Positions 1-5,826 of a stretch of 5,850 nt of DNA are shown in pieces; the stretch's first letter is position 1; the number at the start of each line of letters is the position of its first letter. The notes beneath the pieces are model-generated. The model did not search any database. It saw only the letters and a program-made list of their open reading frames with translations, and was not told the DNA's origin. The position numbers and the translations under genes are program-made. Origin of the DNA: Chitinophagaceae bacterium (GTDB lineage Bacteria; Bacteroidota; Bacteroidia; Chitinophagales; Chitinophagaceae); contig JAJTCI010000160.1 in assembly GCA_021323155.1 (NCBI GenBank), positions 1 through 5,850 of the forward strand, written 5' to 3'.

Positions 1-170
1 CAGGCCAGCCGGCGTTGACGAAAGTTCTTGTCCTGCAGGGGAATAGAGCCCCGTCGTTTCCTGCCTACCAACAACACCTCGTAACCATTGGCTGCCAACG
101 AACTGCAGATCCTTTGCATCCGTTGGTCGTAACTGAGGTCGTTGGTGACGGTAAAAACGAGGGTCTTCAA
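1..170 (-). CDS. Glycosyltransferase (group 1 / GT4-like), N-terminal fragment
   Basis: Reading the minus strand from a TTG at 170 gives 56 codons that remain open to the window edge. The protein begins LKTLVFTVTNDLSYDQRM (first residue would be Met) and continues with a short helix and NGYEVLLVGRK. This is the opening beta-strand, loop and helix of the N-terminal Rossmann half of Bacteroidota group-1 glycosyltransferases, which transfer sugars from nucleotide-sugar donors to cell-surface glycans. An in-frame TAA at 182-180 forces the start to lie at or after 170. The next ATG (119) would delete the conserved TVTNDLSYDQRM segment, so TTG is preferred. A TATATTTG -7 box at 194-187 would give a leader of only about 10-15 nt. 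The donor-binding C-terminal half is outside the window, so the family call rests on the N-terminus alone and the substrate cannot be stated. The gene is divergent from rpsO. Confidence 0.72.
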   Translation of the reverse strand, partial: MKTLVFTVTNDLSYDQRMQRICSSLAANGYEVLLVGRKRRGSIPLQDKNFRQRRLA

Positions 171-186
171 ATAAAGCGGTTAGCTA

Positions 187-194
187 CAAATATA
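187..194 (-). promoter_or_regulatory. Bacteroidota -7 box for the glycosyltransferase gene
   Basis: On the minus strand this reads TATATTTG, an exact match to the TAnnTTTG -7 consensus of Bacteroidota primary-sigma promoters. It lies 16 bases upstream of the TTG start codon. A TTTG lies further upstream on the same strand, but about 25 bases away, which is longer than the usual 17-23 base spacing, so the -33 element is uncertain. Confidence 0.55.
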
Positions 195-310
195 CCCGGC
201 TGGCAGATATTGCGTGGATCAAACCTTGCTGGGCCTTCCACGCGCCATCGTTCGCATCCCGGAAATAAAATTTCTTTAGCTTTCCGCCGGATTTTCTGCC
301 GATTTTCCCA

Positions 311-318
311 TACTTTTG
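311..318 (+). promoter_or_regulatory. Bacteroidota -7 box for rpsO
   Basis: TACTTTTG matches TAnnTTTG exactly and lies 55 bases before the rpsO ATG. Transcription would start near 323-325 and produce a leader of about 50 nt that contains the hairpin at 343-359. I see no clear TTG or TTTG -33 element at the expected distance upstream. Confidence 0.5.
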
Positions 319-342
319 CCGCCACAATAAAAACAAGAACGC

Positions 343-359
343 GTGGGAGTGGTTCCCAC
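343..359 (+). promoter_or_regulatory. Hairpin in the rpsO 5' leader
   Basis: GTGGGA (343-348) and TCCCAC (354-359) form a perfect 6-bp inverted repeat around a 5-nt loop. The 3' side ends 14 nt before the rpsO ATG. No run of T follows, so it is not an intrinsic terminator. Its place in the leader makes it a candidate for translational control. S15 autoregulates its mRNA through leader structures in several bacteria, but those structures differ between lineages and I cannot match this one to a known class. Confidence 0.4.
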
Positions 360-373
360 AAAAACAGTAAGAA

Positions 374-643
374 ATGCCTTTAACAACAGAAAAAAAACAA
401 AACATTTTCAAAGAGCACGGCGGAAACGCAAAGAACACTGGTTCAATCGAGGGCCAGATCGCGCTATTAACTGAGCGTATTTCCCACATTTCCAGCCACT
501 TACAGGCAAACAAAAAAGATTTCTCCACCCACCGCGGATTGATGCAGCTGGTTGGCCAGCGTAAAAGACTGTTGAGCTATATGCAAAAGCATAACCTCGA
601 GGGTTACCGTGCATTGATCGAAAAACTGGGTCTCAGAAAATAA
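374..643 (+). CDS. rpsO: Small ribosomal subunit protein uS15 (S15)
   Basis: An 89-residue protein, the normal length for bacterial S15. S15 binds the central domain of 16S rRNA early in 30S assembly and contributes to an intersubunit bridge with 23S rRNA. The sequence shows the family pattern: a short N-terminal helix (TTEKKQNIFKEHG), the GSIEGQIALLTERI helix at 23-36, the RNA-binding turn around H42, D49 and S51-R54, then LVGQRKRLLSYMQ at 59-71 and the C-terminal IEKLGLRK. The ATG at 374 yields the conserved N-terminus. The bases before it (ACAGTAAGAA) are A-rich with no good Shine-Dalgarno, as is usual in Bacteroidota. A terminator follows the stop codon, and pnp lies 152 bases downstream in the widely conserved rpsO-pnp order. 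Nothing in the coding sequence looks damaged. Confidence 0.97.
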   Translation: MPLTTEKKQNIFKEHGGNAKNTGSIEGQIALLTERISHISSHLQANKKDFSTHRGLMQLVGQRKRLLSYMQKHNLEGYRALIEKLGLRK

Positions 644-667
644 AAGATCGAGGTATGTAAAAGAACA

Positions 668-708
668 GTTCCCAACATGTATTCGCTACAGTTGGGAATC
701 GTTTTTTT
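668..708 (+). terminator. Intrinsic terminator after rpsO
   Basis: TTCCCAAC (669-676) pairs with GTTGGGAA (691-698). Inside it TGTA (678-681) pairs with TACA (687-690) around a TTCGC loop, leaving A677 as a single bulge. This gives about 12 base pairs, with a possible G-U pair added at 668/699. Seven T residues follow at 702-708. The structure ends 88 bases before pnp, so most rpsO transcripts should stop here. Confidence 0.88.
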
Positions 709-741
709 GTACCGGTGCCTGTTTATGTCAATTATTTAACT

Positions 742-778
742 ACGGCTTTGCATTTGTCCCACCTTTTCGCATAGCCGT
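742..778 (+). promoter_or_regulatory. pnp upstream region: weak -7 box within an inverted repeat
   Basis: TGCATTTG at 749-756 differs by one base from TAnnTTTG and is the best promoter candidate between the rpsO terminator and pnp; I see no good -33 element. It is framed by a perfect 6-bp inverted repeat, ACGGCT (742-747) and AGCCGT (773-778), with 25 bases between the arms. If transcription starts near 762, only the right arm is in the RNA, so the repeat would act as an operator rather than a hairpin. With an upstream start it could fold. Both readings are speculative. Confidence 0.3.
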
Positions 779-795
779 GCAACAAAGATGCAATC

Positions 796-3120
796 ATGAT
801 GTTATCACAACCAATTAGCGTATCCTTCCAGCTCAACGGCCAGGAAGTGATTATTGAAACCGGTAAACTGGCCCGCCAGGCCGATGGCTCCGTTACCGTT
901 CGCCAGGGCAACTGTATTTTGCTTGCTACCGTAGTAGCGAATCCGGAACCAAAAGAAGGTCAGGAATTCTTTCCACTGAGCGTAGACTATATGGAGAAAT
1001 TCGCTTCTGCAGGGCGTATTCCCGGTTCCTTTTTTAAGAGAGAAGGAAGACTGAACGATTACGAAATTCTCATCAGCCGACTGGTTGACCGTGCGCTTCG
1101 TCCGCTGTTCCCCGAAGATTATTTCTGTGAAGTGCAGGTGATCATCACCCTTGTGTCATCTGACCCCGAAGTGATGCCCGATGCATTGGCTTGCCTCGCC
1201 GCCTCCGCAGCACTCGCGGTATCAGACGTTCCTATTAAGGAAGTGATCTCTGAAGTACGGGTTGCTCGCATAGATGGCAACTTCGTTGTTAACCCAAAGA
1301 GAAGCGAACTCGCTACCGCCGATATGGATTTCATCATCGCGGCTACCGAAAAGAACCTGATGATGGTGGAAGGCGAAGGAAAAGAATGCCAGGAAGAAGA
1401 CCTGGTGAAGGCACTCGGCGTAGCTCACGAGGCGATCCGCATGCAGATCAAAGCGCAGCACGAACTGAGGGAGAAAAAAGGCGTTACCGGTAAGAGAGAT
1501 TATAAGAAGCCCGAGCAGAACGATGACCTGAAAAACGTGGTGGAAGCGTTCGCGAAGGATAGGATTTATAAAATCGCATCGGGCAAAAGCGCCAAGCACG
1601 ACCGGAGCGACGCTTTCAAACAATTGAAAGAGGAACTCGTTGCAAGCCTCGGCGAAGAAGCGGAGGATGCGCAGAAAAAACTGGCTAAGAAATACCTGGA
1701 AGACCTGCAATGGGAAGTGGTGAGAAGTATGATCCTCGATGATCGCAGCAGGCTCGACGGTAGAAAGCTCGACGAAGTAAGACCGCTCGCCATGGAGACT
1801 GATATTCTTCCTGCTCCGCATGGTTCGGCTCTCTTCACAAGAGGAGAAACGCAATCCCTCACTACGGTGACACTGGGTACGCCCCTCGACGAATTATTAG
1901 TTGAGAGCGCCGCTACCTCCGAATATTCAAGATTCATTCTTCACTATAACTTTCCTCCATTCTCTACCGGCGAAGTTAAATTCCTTCGCGGACCAGGTAG
2001 GAGGGAAGTGGGCCACGGTAACCTGGCGATGCGGTCCCTCAGGCAAATGTCACCAGGCCGGGATTATCCCTATACCATCCGTATCGTATCGGATATCCTG
2101 GAAAGTAACGGTTCCTCTTCAATGGCTACCGTTTGCGCCGGTTCCCTCGCTTTGATGGATGCGGGTGTGCCGATGCCGAAACACGTGAGTGGTATCGCGA
2201 TGGGCCTGATTACAAGATCTTCCGATAACAAATACGCGATCCTTTCGGATATCCTGGGTGATGAAGACCACCTCGGCGATATGGACTTTAAAGTAACCGG
2301 TACAAAGGATGGTATCTGTGGCGTGCAAATGGACATCAAAGTGGATGGACTTAGCATGGAAGTAATGACCGAAGCCCTTAACCAGGCGAAAGCCGGTAGA
2401 CTCCACATCCTCGACGCCATGTACCAGTGTATGCCGGAAGCAAGGCCTGAGGTGAAGCCGCATACGCCTAGAATGGAGAAACTCATCATCGACAAAGAAT
2501 TCATTGGCGCGGTAATCGGGCCACAGGGTAAAGTGATCCAGGAGATCCAGCGCGAAACCGGCACCACGATCAATATAGAGGAAGTGGGCAATACCGGCGA
2601 AGTGAGCATCTTCTCCACCGACAAAGAAGGTTTGGAAAGAGCAGTAGAGTGGGTCAGGGGACTTACTACGGCTCCGGAAGTGGGTACGGTATACGAAGGC
2701 ACCGTGAGAGGCATCAAAGAATTTGGCGCGTTCGTAGAGTTCCTGCCGAAGAAAGAAGGATTGCTGCACATCTCCGAGATTAGCTGGAAGCGCCTCGATA
2801 CAATGGAAGGGGTGCTCAACGATGGCGATAAAGTAAAAGTGAAGCTGATCGGTGTAGACCAGAAGACAGGCAAATACAAACTCAGCCGAAAAGCACTCAT
2901 GCCGAAACCGGAAGGTTACGTTGAACGTCCGGAAAGGCCACAGGGCGATCGCCCGCAAAGGCGCGATGGGGACAGGGGTGAAAGACGCGACGGAGACAGG
3001 GGCGATAGGCCGCAACGCCGCGAAGGTGAAAAGCCGAGGTTTGAAAAACCAAGGAGACAGGAAGGTGAGCAGGCGCCGCAACAACAGCAGCCCGGCCAGG
3101 ATCAGGACAACGAGGGTTGA
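796..3120 (+). CDS. pnp: Polynucleotide phosphorylase (PNPase)
   Basis: A 774-residue PNPase, a trimeric cytoplasmic enzyme that degrades RNA 3' to 5' using phosphate and releases nucleoside diphosphates; it can also run in reverse to add tails. Domains in order: first RNase PH-like domain (about 10-145, with FFKREGR at 79-85), helical domain (about 245-320), second RNase PH-like domain (about 322-550), KH domain (about 560-608, GxxG loop as GPQG at 575-578) and S1 domain (about 628-698, GTVRGIKEFGAFVEF). The catalytic site is present: NGSSSM at 438-443 binds phosphate, and D491, D497 and K499 match the metal-binding residues of E. coli PNPase. The first loop is FFKR where E. coli has FFRR, a conservative change. 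Residues 702-774 form a low-complexity tail rich in R, D, G, E, P and Q. Two ATGs open the frame (796 and 799), and either could be used. It has its own terminator downstream. Confidence 0.98.
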   Translation: MMLSQPISVSFQLNGQEVIIETGKLARQADGSVTVRQGNCILLATVVANPEPKEGQEFFPLSVDYMEKFASAGRIPGSFFKREGRLNDYEILISRLVDRALRPLFPEDYFCEVQVIITLVSSDPEVMPDALACLAASAALAVSDVPIKEVISEVRVARIDGNFVVNPKRSELATADMDFIIAATEKNLMMVEGEGKECQEEDLVKALGVAHEAIRMQIKAQHELREKKGVTGKRDYKKPEQNDDLKNVVEAFAKDRIYKIASGKSAKHDRSDAFKQLKEELVASLGEEAEDAQKKLAKKYLEDLQWEVVRSMILDDRSRLDGRKLDEVRPLAMETDILPAPHGSALFTRGETQSLTTVTLGTPLDELLVESAATSEYSRFILHYNFPPFSTGEVKFLRGPGRREVGHGNLAMRSLRQMSPGRDYPYTIRIVSDILESNGSSSMATVCAGSLALMDAGVPMPKHVSGIAMGLITRSSDNKYAILSDILGDEDHLGDMDFKVTGTKDGICGVQMDIKVDGLSMEVMTEALNQAKAGRLHILDAMYQCMPEARPEVKPHTPRMEKLIIDKEFIGAVIGPQGKVIQEIQRETGTTINIEEVGNTGEVSIFSTDKEGLERAVEWVRGLTTAPEVGTVYEGTVRGIKEFGAFVEFLPKKEGLLHISEISWKRLDTMEGVLNDGDKVKVKLIGVDQKTGKYKLSRKALMPKPEGYVERPERPQGDRPQRRDGDRGERRDGDRGDRPQRREGEKPRFEKPRRQEGEQAPQQQQPGQDQDNEG
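2959..3006 (+). repeat. 24-bp tandem repeat in the pnp tail (2 copies)
   Basis: Two adjacent 24-bp units, 2959-2982 and 2983-3006, encode RRDGDRGE and RRDGDRGD. By eye 19 of 24 bases agree, and four of the five differences are silent third-position changes. The pair is flanked by two copies of GDRPQRR (residues 717-723 and 736-742), so the tail appears to have grown by internal duplication. Confidence 0.7.
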
Positions 3121-3166
3121 TCCCCTTGCAGAAATCACTGGCTGCACAGCATAGAAATTATAATTT

Positions 3167-3191
3167 AGTCCCGCCCCGGCGGGACTTTTTT
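3167..3191 (+). terminator. Intrinsic terminator after pnp
   Basis: AGTCCCGC (3167-3174) pairs with GCGGGACT (3179-3186) around a CCCG tetraloop, an 8-bp GC-rich stem. The run of six T residues at 3186-3191 begins with the last base of the stem. It lies 46 bases after the pnp stop and 80 bases before prmA. A perfect AT-rich palindrome (AAATTATAATTT, 3155-3166) abuts the stem on its upstream side. Confidence 0.9.
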
Positions 3192-3271
3192 CTGAATCAA
3201 GGTGATAGGGGAAAGGCTTTAATTGATTTACCTCTTGCTACTTTGAATGAAACAATCGAACGGCCATTACA

Positions 3272-4093
3272 ATGAACTACATCGAAGTCACCATCCATGT
3301 CCGCGACACTCAACTCCGGGAGATACTCATCGCACAACTTTCCGCTGAGAATTATTATGGTTTTGAAGAAGGCGAAGAATTTTTCAAAGCGTATATCCGG
3401 GAAAACGAATTCAAAGAAGACGTCCTGAAAGGGATTCTTGGTAACCTCGAGATCGTTTATAAGATCAATACCATTGCTGACCAGAACTGGAATGAACTCT
3501 GGGAATCGAACTTCCAACCCATCACGGTCGAGGATTTCGTAGGCGTACGGGCCTCCTTTCACCAGCCCACCGAAAACGTGCAACATGAGATCATCATCAC
3601 CCCTAAAATGAGTTTCGGTACTGGTCACCACGCTACCACCTGGCTAATGATGCAGGACATGCGTTCGGTAGAGTTTACCGGCAAGCGAGTCTTCGACTTC
3701 GGTACCGGCACCGGCATCCTCGCCATCCTTGCGGAGAAACTGGGCGCCTCCGAGGTACTCGCGGTGGACCACGACGATTGGTGCGTTCAAAATGCCACGG
3801 AGAATATCGAGACAAATGATTGCGCGAGGATCATCCTCATGAAAGGCGATACCGCCAATGTGCTCCAGCAATTCGATATCATCATTGCCAACATTAATCG
3901 CAACATCATCGAAGACAACTTGCAATATCTGGCTCAAAATCTCGTTAATGGCGGGCAGTTATTACTGAGTGGACTGCTCGCAGAAGACGAAGCGCCATTA
4001 AAGCAACTACTAACGGCATATAAGCTGGCGCATCTCAATACTTTACACCGAAGCGGCTGGATTGCAATGAGATGTGGAAAAATTCCTGGCTGA
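3272..4093 (+). CDS. prmA: Ribosomal protein L11 methyltransferase PrmA
   Basis: A 273-residue SAM-dependent methyltransferase that modifies ribosomal protein L11 (uL11) in the cytoplasm. The N-terminal third (about 1-95) corresponds to the substrate-recognition domain. The family signature PKMSFGTGHHATT is at 111-123. The SAM-binding loop is DFGTGTGILAI at 142-152 (commonly D-x-G-x-G-S/T-G in the family), the acidic end of the next strand is VDHDD at 165-169, and the catalytic-region motif is NINRNI at 207-212, a form I associate with Bacteroidota members. The ATG at 3272 gives the expected N-terminus (MNYIEVTIHV). A TACTTTG at 3239-3245 resembles a -7 box with one base missing from the spacer; no convincing -33 is seen, so the promoter is uncertain. 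The methyl acceptor is assigned from family membership. PrmA is generally dispensable in the bacteria where it has been tested. Confidence 0.93.
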   Translation: MNYIEVTIHVRDTQLREILIAQLSAENYYGFEEGEEFFKAYIRENEFKEDVLKGILGNLEIVYKINTIADQNWNELWESNFQPITVEDFVGVRASFHQPTENVQHEIIITPKMSFGTGHHATTWLMMQDMRSVEFTGKRVFDFGTGTGILAILAEKLGASEVLAVDHDDWCVQNATENIETNDCARIILMKGDTANVLQQFDIIIANINRNIIEDNLQYLAQNLVNGGQLLLSGLLAEDEAPLKQLLTAYKLAHLNTLHRSGWIAMRCGKIPG

Positions 4094-4107
4094 AAACCTA
4101 TGTTAAC

Positions 4108-4142
4108 TTGTTATCATTTCTCGTCTTCCGCCCTTATATTTG
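4108..4142 (+). promoter_or_regulatory. Promoter of plsY
   Basis: TATATTTG at 4135-4142 is an exact TAnnTTTG -7 box. A TTG at 4108-4110 is the best -33 candidate, though its 24-base spacing is slightly long. Transcription would begin near 4147-4149, leaving a leader of about 15 nt before the ATG at 4164. The promoter sits in the 70-base gap after prmA, in which I see no terminator, so plsY may also receive read-through from prmA. Confidence 0.6.
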
Positions 4143-4163
4143 CGCTCCCAACTTAAACCACCG

Positions 4164-4814
4164 ATGAACGAAGTAGTGCTCATCATTGCGGCTTATTTGA
4201 TCGGATCCATCCCAACCGCGGTATGGATCAGTAAATATTTCTTTGGCATCGATATCCGCGACTACGGAAGCGGGAACGCCGGCGCCACCAACACTTACCG
4301 TACACTTGGCTCGAAATGGGGTACCATCGTAATGGTGGGGGATGTGGTGAAAGGCATTGCCGCCACCAGCATCTACATCCTGCTTCCCTACTACATGCAG
4401 AACGAATGGGAACGTACCAACTTCATGATCGGTTTAGGTCTTGCTGCCGTATTGGGTCATATCTTCCCGGTATGGGCTGATTTCCGCGGCGGTAAAGGCG
4501 TTGCTACCCTCTTTGGAATGGTGATCGCCATCCAGCCACTGGTTGCTGCTTGTTGTGTAGGGGTATTTCTCCTGGTGCTTTACCTCACGCGGTTCGTTTC
4601 GCTCAGTTCAATCTTTGCCAGCATCGCATTCGCAGTATTCATTCTTTATATTTTCAACGAAAGAGAGCCCTTGTACCGCATCTTCGCGATCACTGTCGCA
4701 CTCCTCGTGGTACTAACCCACCAGAAGAACATTGGCCGCCTGTTAAGAGGCGAAGAGAGCAAGGTGCCCATCCTCAAACACCGCGACCGTCGTCGCCAGC
4801 GCAAACAATCTTAA
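4164..4814 (+). CDS. plsY: Acyl-phosphate:glycerol-3-phosphate acyltransferase PlsY
   Basis: A 216-residue inner-membrane enzyme that transfers an acyl group from acyl-phosphate to glycerol-3-phosphate, giving lysophosphatidic acid, the first committed step of phospholipid synthesis in most bacteria. The conserved motifs are visible: GSIPTAVW at 14-21, GSGNAGATN at 35-43, GHIFPVWADFRGGKGVAT at 98-115, and the C-terminal HQKNIGRLLRGEESK at 186-200. Hydrophobic segments at about 3-22, 53-75, 86-104, 116-142 and 147-163, with another at 172-185, fit the multi-pass topology of the family. The tail (206-216) is strongly basic and probably cytoplasmic. The ATG at 4164 is chosen because the only upstream candidate, a TTG at 4140, lies inside the TATATTTG promoter box and would add residues before the membrane segment that starts the family. 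PlsY usually works with PlsX, which makes the acyl-phosphate; plsX is not in this window. Confidence 0.95.
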   Translation: MNEVVLIIAAYLIGSIPTAVWISKYFFGIDIRDYGSGNAGATNTYRTLGSKWGTIVMVGDVVKGIAATSIYILLPYYMQNEWERTNFMIGLGLAAVLGHIFPVWADFRGGKGVATLFGMVIAIQPLVAACCVGVFLLVLYLTRFVSLSSIFASIAFAVFILYIFNEREPLYRIFAITVALLVVLTHQKNIGRLLRGEESKVPILKHRDRRRQRKQS

Positions 4815-4840
4815 GCTAATAACTGGTTAATATTCGTTGC

Positions 4841-4872
4841 TCAACCCTGCGGGATAGGAGCGCTCTGGTTGA
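4841..4872 (+). repeat. Inverted repeat downstream of plsY
   Basis: TCAACC (4841-4846) and GGTTGA (4867-4872) are perfect 6-bp inverted arms separated by 20 bases that include the palindrome AGCGCT (4859-4864). No T run follows, so this is not a standard intrinsic terminator, although it could protect the plsY mRNA 3' end. A TTG (4869-4871) in its right arm lies 20 bases before TAACCTTG (4892-4899), which could be a weak promoter for the downstream gene with one mismatch in the -7 box. Confidence 0.3.
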
Positions 4873-4933
4873 ACCACCCCGTTTTGCGCTATAACCTTGT
4901 CTAGCAGACGATCACTCTCGCCAGCCTTTCTCA

Positions 4934-4969
4934 TTTCTTATTTTTTGTTTCTTATTTCTTATTCTTATT
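4934..4969 (+). repeat. Pyrimidine-rich TTCTTATT repeat upstream of the M48 gene
   Basis: Four copies of TTCTTATT begin at 4935, 4949, 4956 and 4962, the last three overlapping with a 6-7 base period. The tract contains almost no G and ends 41 bases before the ATG at 5011. It is the most conspicuous feature of the 190-base gap 4815-5004, where I see no gene. It may lie in the promoter or leader of the protease gene. I cannot place a confident promoter there; TATAGATATTG at 4972-4982 only loosely resembles a -7 box. Confidence 0.55.
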
Positions 4970-5010
4970 GGTATAGATATTGAATTCTACCCTTAACTAA
5001 ATTAGTGAGT

Positions 5011-5826
5011 ATGGGCAGGAAGTCATTTTTTTCAGCACTGGTCATCGCCTTGATCGCCTGGGCTTGCAGCCAGAATCCAATCACCGGCAGGAACCAGTTA
5101 AGCCTCGTTTCCGAAAGGGAATTGCAGGGACTGGCAAAACAGGAATACGTACAGTTCCTGAATCAGAATAACGTGGTGAGCGCTAACTCCAGCCGTGATG
5201 CGGAAATGGTACGCAGGGTAGGTAGCCGTATTGCGAGCGCGGTAACGAGTTACTATCAAAGCCAGGGGCTCGCAGGTGAGCTGGCCGGCTATCAGTGGGA
5301 ATATAACCTTGTCAATAATAAAGAAGCCAATGCCTGGTGCATGCCCGGTGGTAAGATCGTAGTCTATACGGGATTGCTGCCGATCACGCAGAACGAGGCG
5401 GCACTGGCAGCCGTAGTGGGTCACGAGGTGGCGCACGCGGTAGCTAAACACGGTAGCGAACGTATGAGCCAGGTACTGGTACAACAACTGGGTGGCGTTG
5501 CTTTGGGCGTTGCTCTTTCCAACAAGAGCCAGGAAACACAGGCCCTCTTCAATAACCTGTACGGTGTCGGTTCACAGGTAGGATATACCCTGCCGCATAG
5601 CCGTAAACAGGAACTGGAGGCTGATAAATTGGGTTTAAGATATATGGCCCTCGCAGGATATAATCCGCGTGAAGCAGTGAACCTGTGGACCAGGATGAAG
5701 GCCGCTTCCGGCGGTGCTCGCCCACCCGAGTTTATTAGCACACACCCGGCGGAAGACAGGCGTATCGCGGAATTGAACAAGATCATGGACGAGACCATCA
5801 AAAACTATTATCGCCCCGTAAAATAG
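5011..5826 (+). CDS. M48 family zinc metallopeptidase, putative lipoprotein (Oma1/LoiP-like)
   Basis: A 271-residue protease of peptidase family M48. The zinc site is HEVAH at 138-142 (catalytic E139), with the third ligand E201 in ELEAD (201-205). A conserved STHP at 243-246 follows, as in BepA, LoiP and Oma1-type members. The N-terminus (MGRKSFFSALVIALIAWAC) has a positive start, a hydrophobic core and a cysteine at 19, so it is probably a lipoprotein signal. The residues before the cysteine (A16, W17, A18) are a poor lipobox, so ordinary secretion is possible. NPITGRNQLSLVSE at 22-35 and NAWCMPGGKIVVYTGLL at 107-123 are typical of periplasmic M48 enzymes. No acidic surface-export signal follows C19, so a periplasm-facing location is inferred. 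The likely role is degradation of misfolded envelope proteins; the substrate is unknown. The ATG at 5011 is chosen over a GTG at 5005 because it places MGRK directly before the hydrophobic core. The gene ends 24 bases before the window edge. Confidence 0.9.
   Translation: MGRKSFFSALVIALIAWACSQNPITGRNQLSLVSERELQGLAKQEYVQFLNQNNVVSANSSRDAEMVRRVGSRIASAVTSYYQSQGLAGELAGYQWEYNLVNNKEANAWCMPGGKIVVYTGLLPITQNEAALAAVVGHEVAHAVAKHGSERMSQVLVQQLGGVALGVALSNKSQETQALFNNLYGVGSQVGYTLPHSRKQELEADKLGLRYMALAGYNPREAVNLWTRMKAASGGARPPEFISTHPAEDRRIAELNKIMDETIKNYYRPVK

Noticed and set aside
15..383. Open frame of about 122 codons on the plus strand
   Set aside because: It overlaps the minus-strand glycosyltransferase start, both promoter boxes and the rpsO start. 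Its product shows no family resemblance and looks like an antisense shadow.
2119..3147. Long minus-strand open frame of 342 codons opposite pnp (also 2070-2900 and 1222-1854)
   Set aside because: These lie entirely antisense to well-conserved PNPase domains. Their products have no recognisable motifs and result from codon bias in the real gene.
3141..3150. Small inverted repeat GCTG-CA-CAGC after pnp
   Set aside because: A 4-bp stem with a 2-nt loop is too small to be stable, and it sits next to a much stronger terminator.
4550..4819. Plus-strand open frame overlapping the 3' half of plsY
   Set aside because: It is out of frame inside a clear PlsY coding sequence and its product resembles no known family.
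5005..5010. GTG start two codons upstream of the M48 ATG
   Set aside because: The ATG at 5011 gives a normal signal peptide start (MGRK). The GTG adds only two residues and has no supporting ribosome-binding site.
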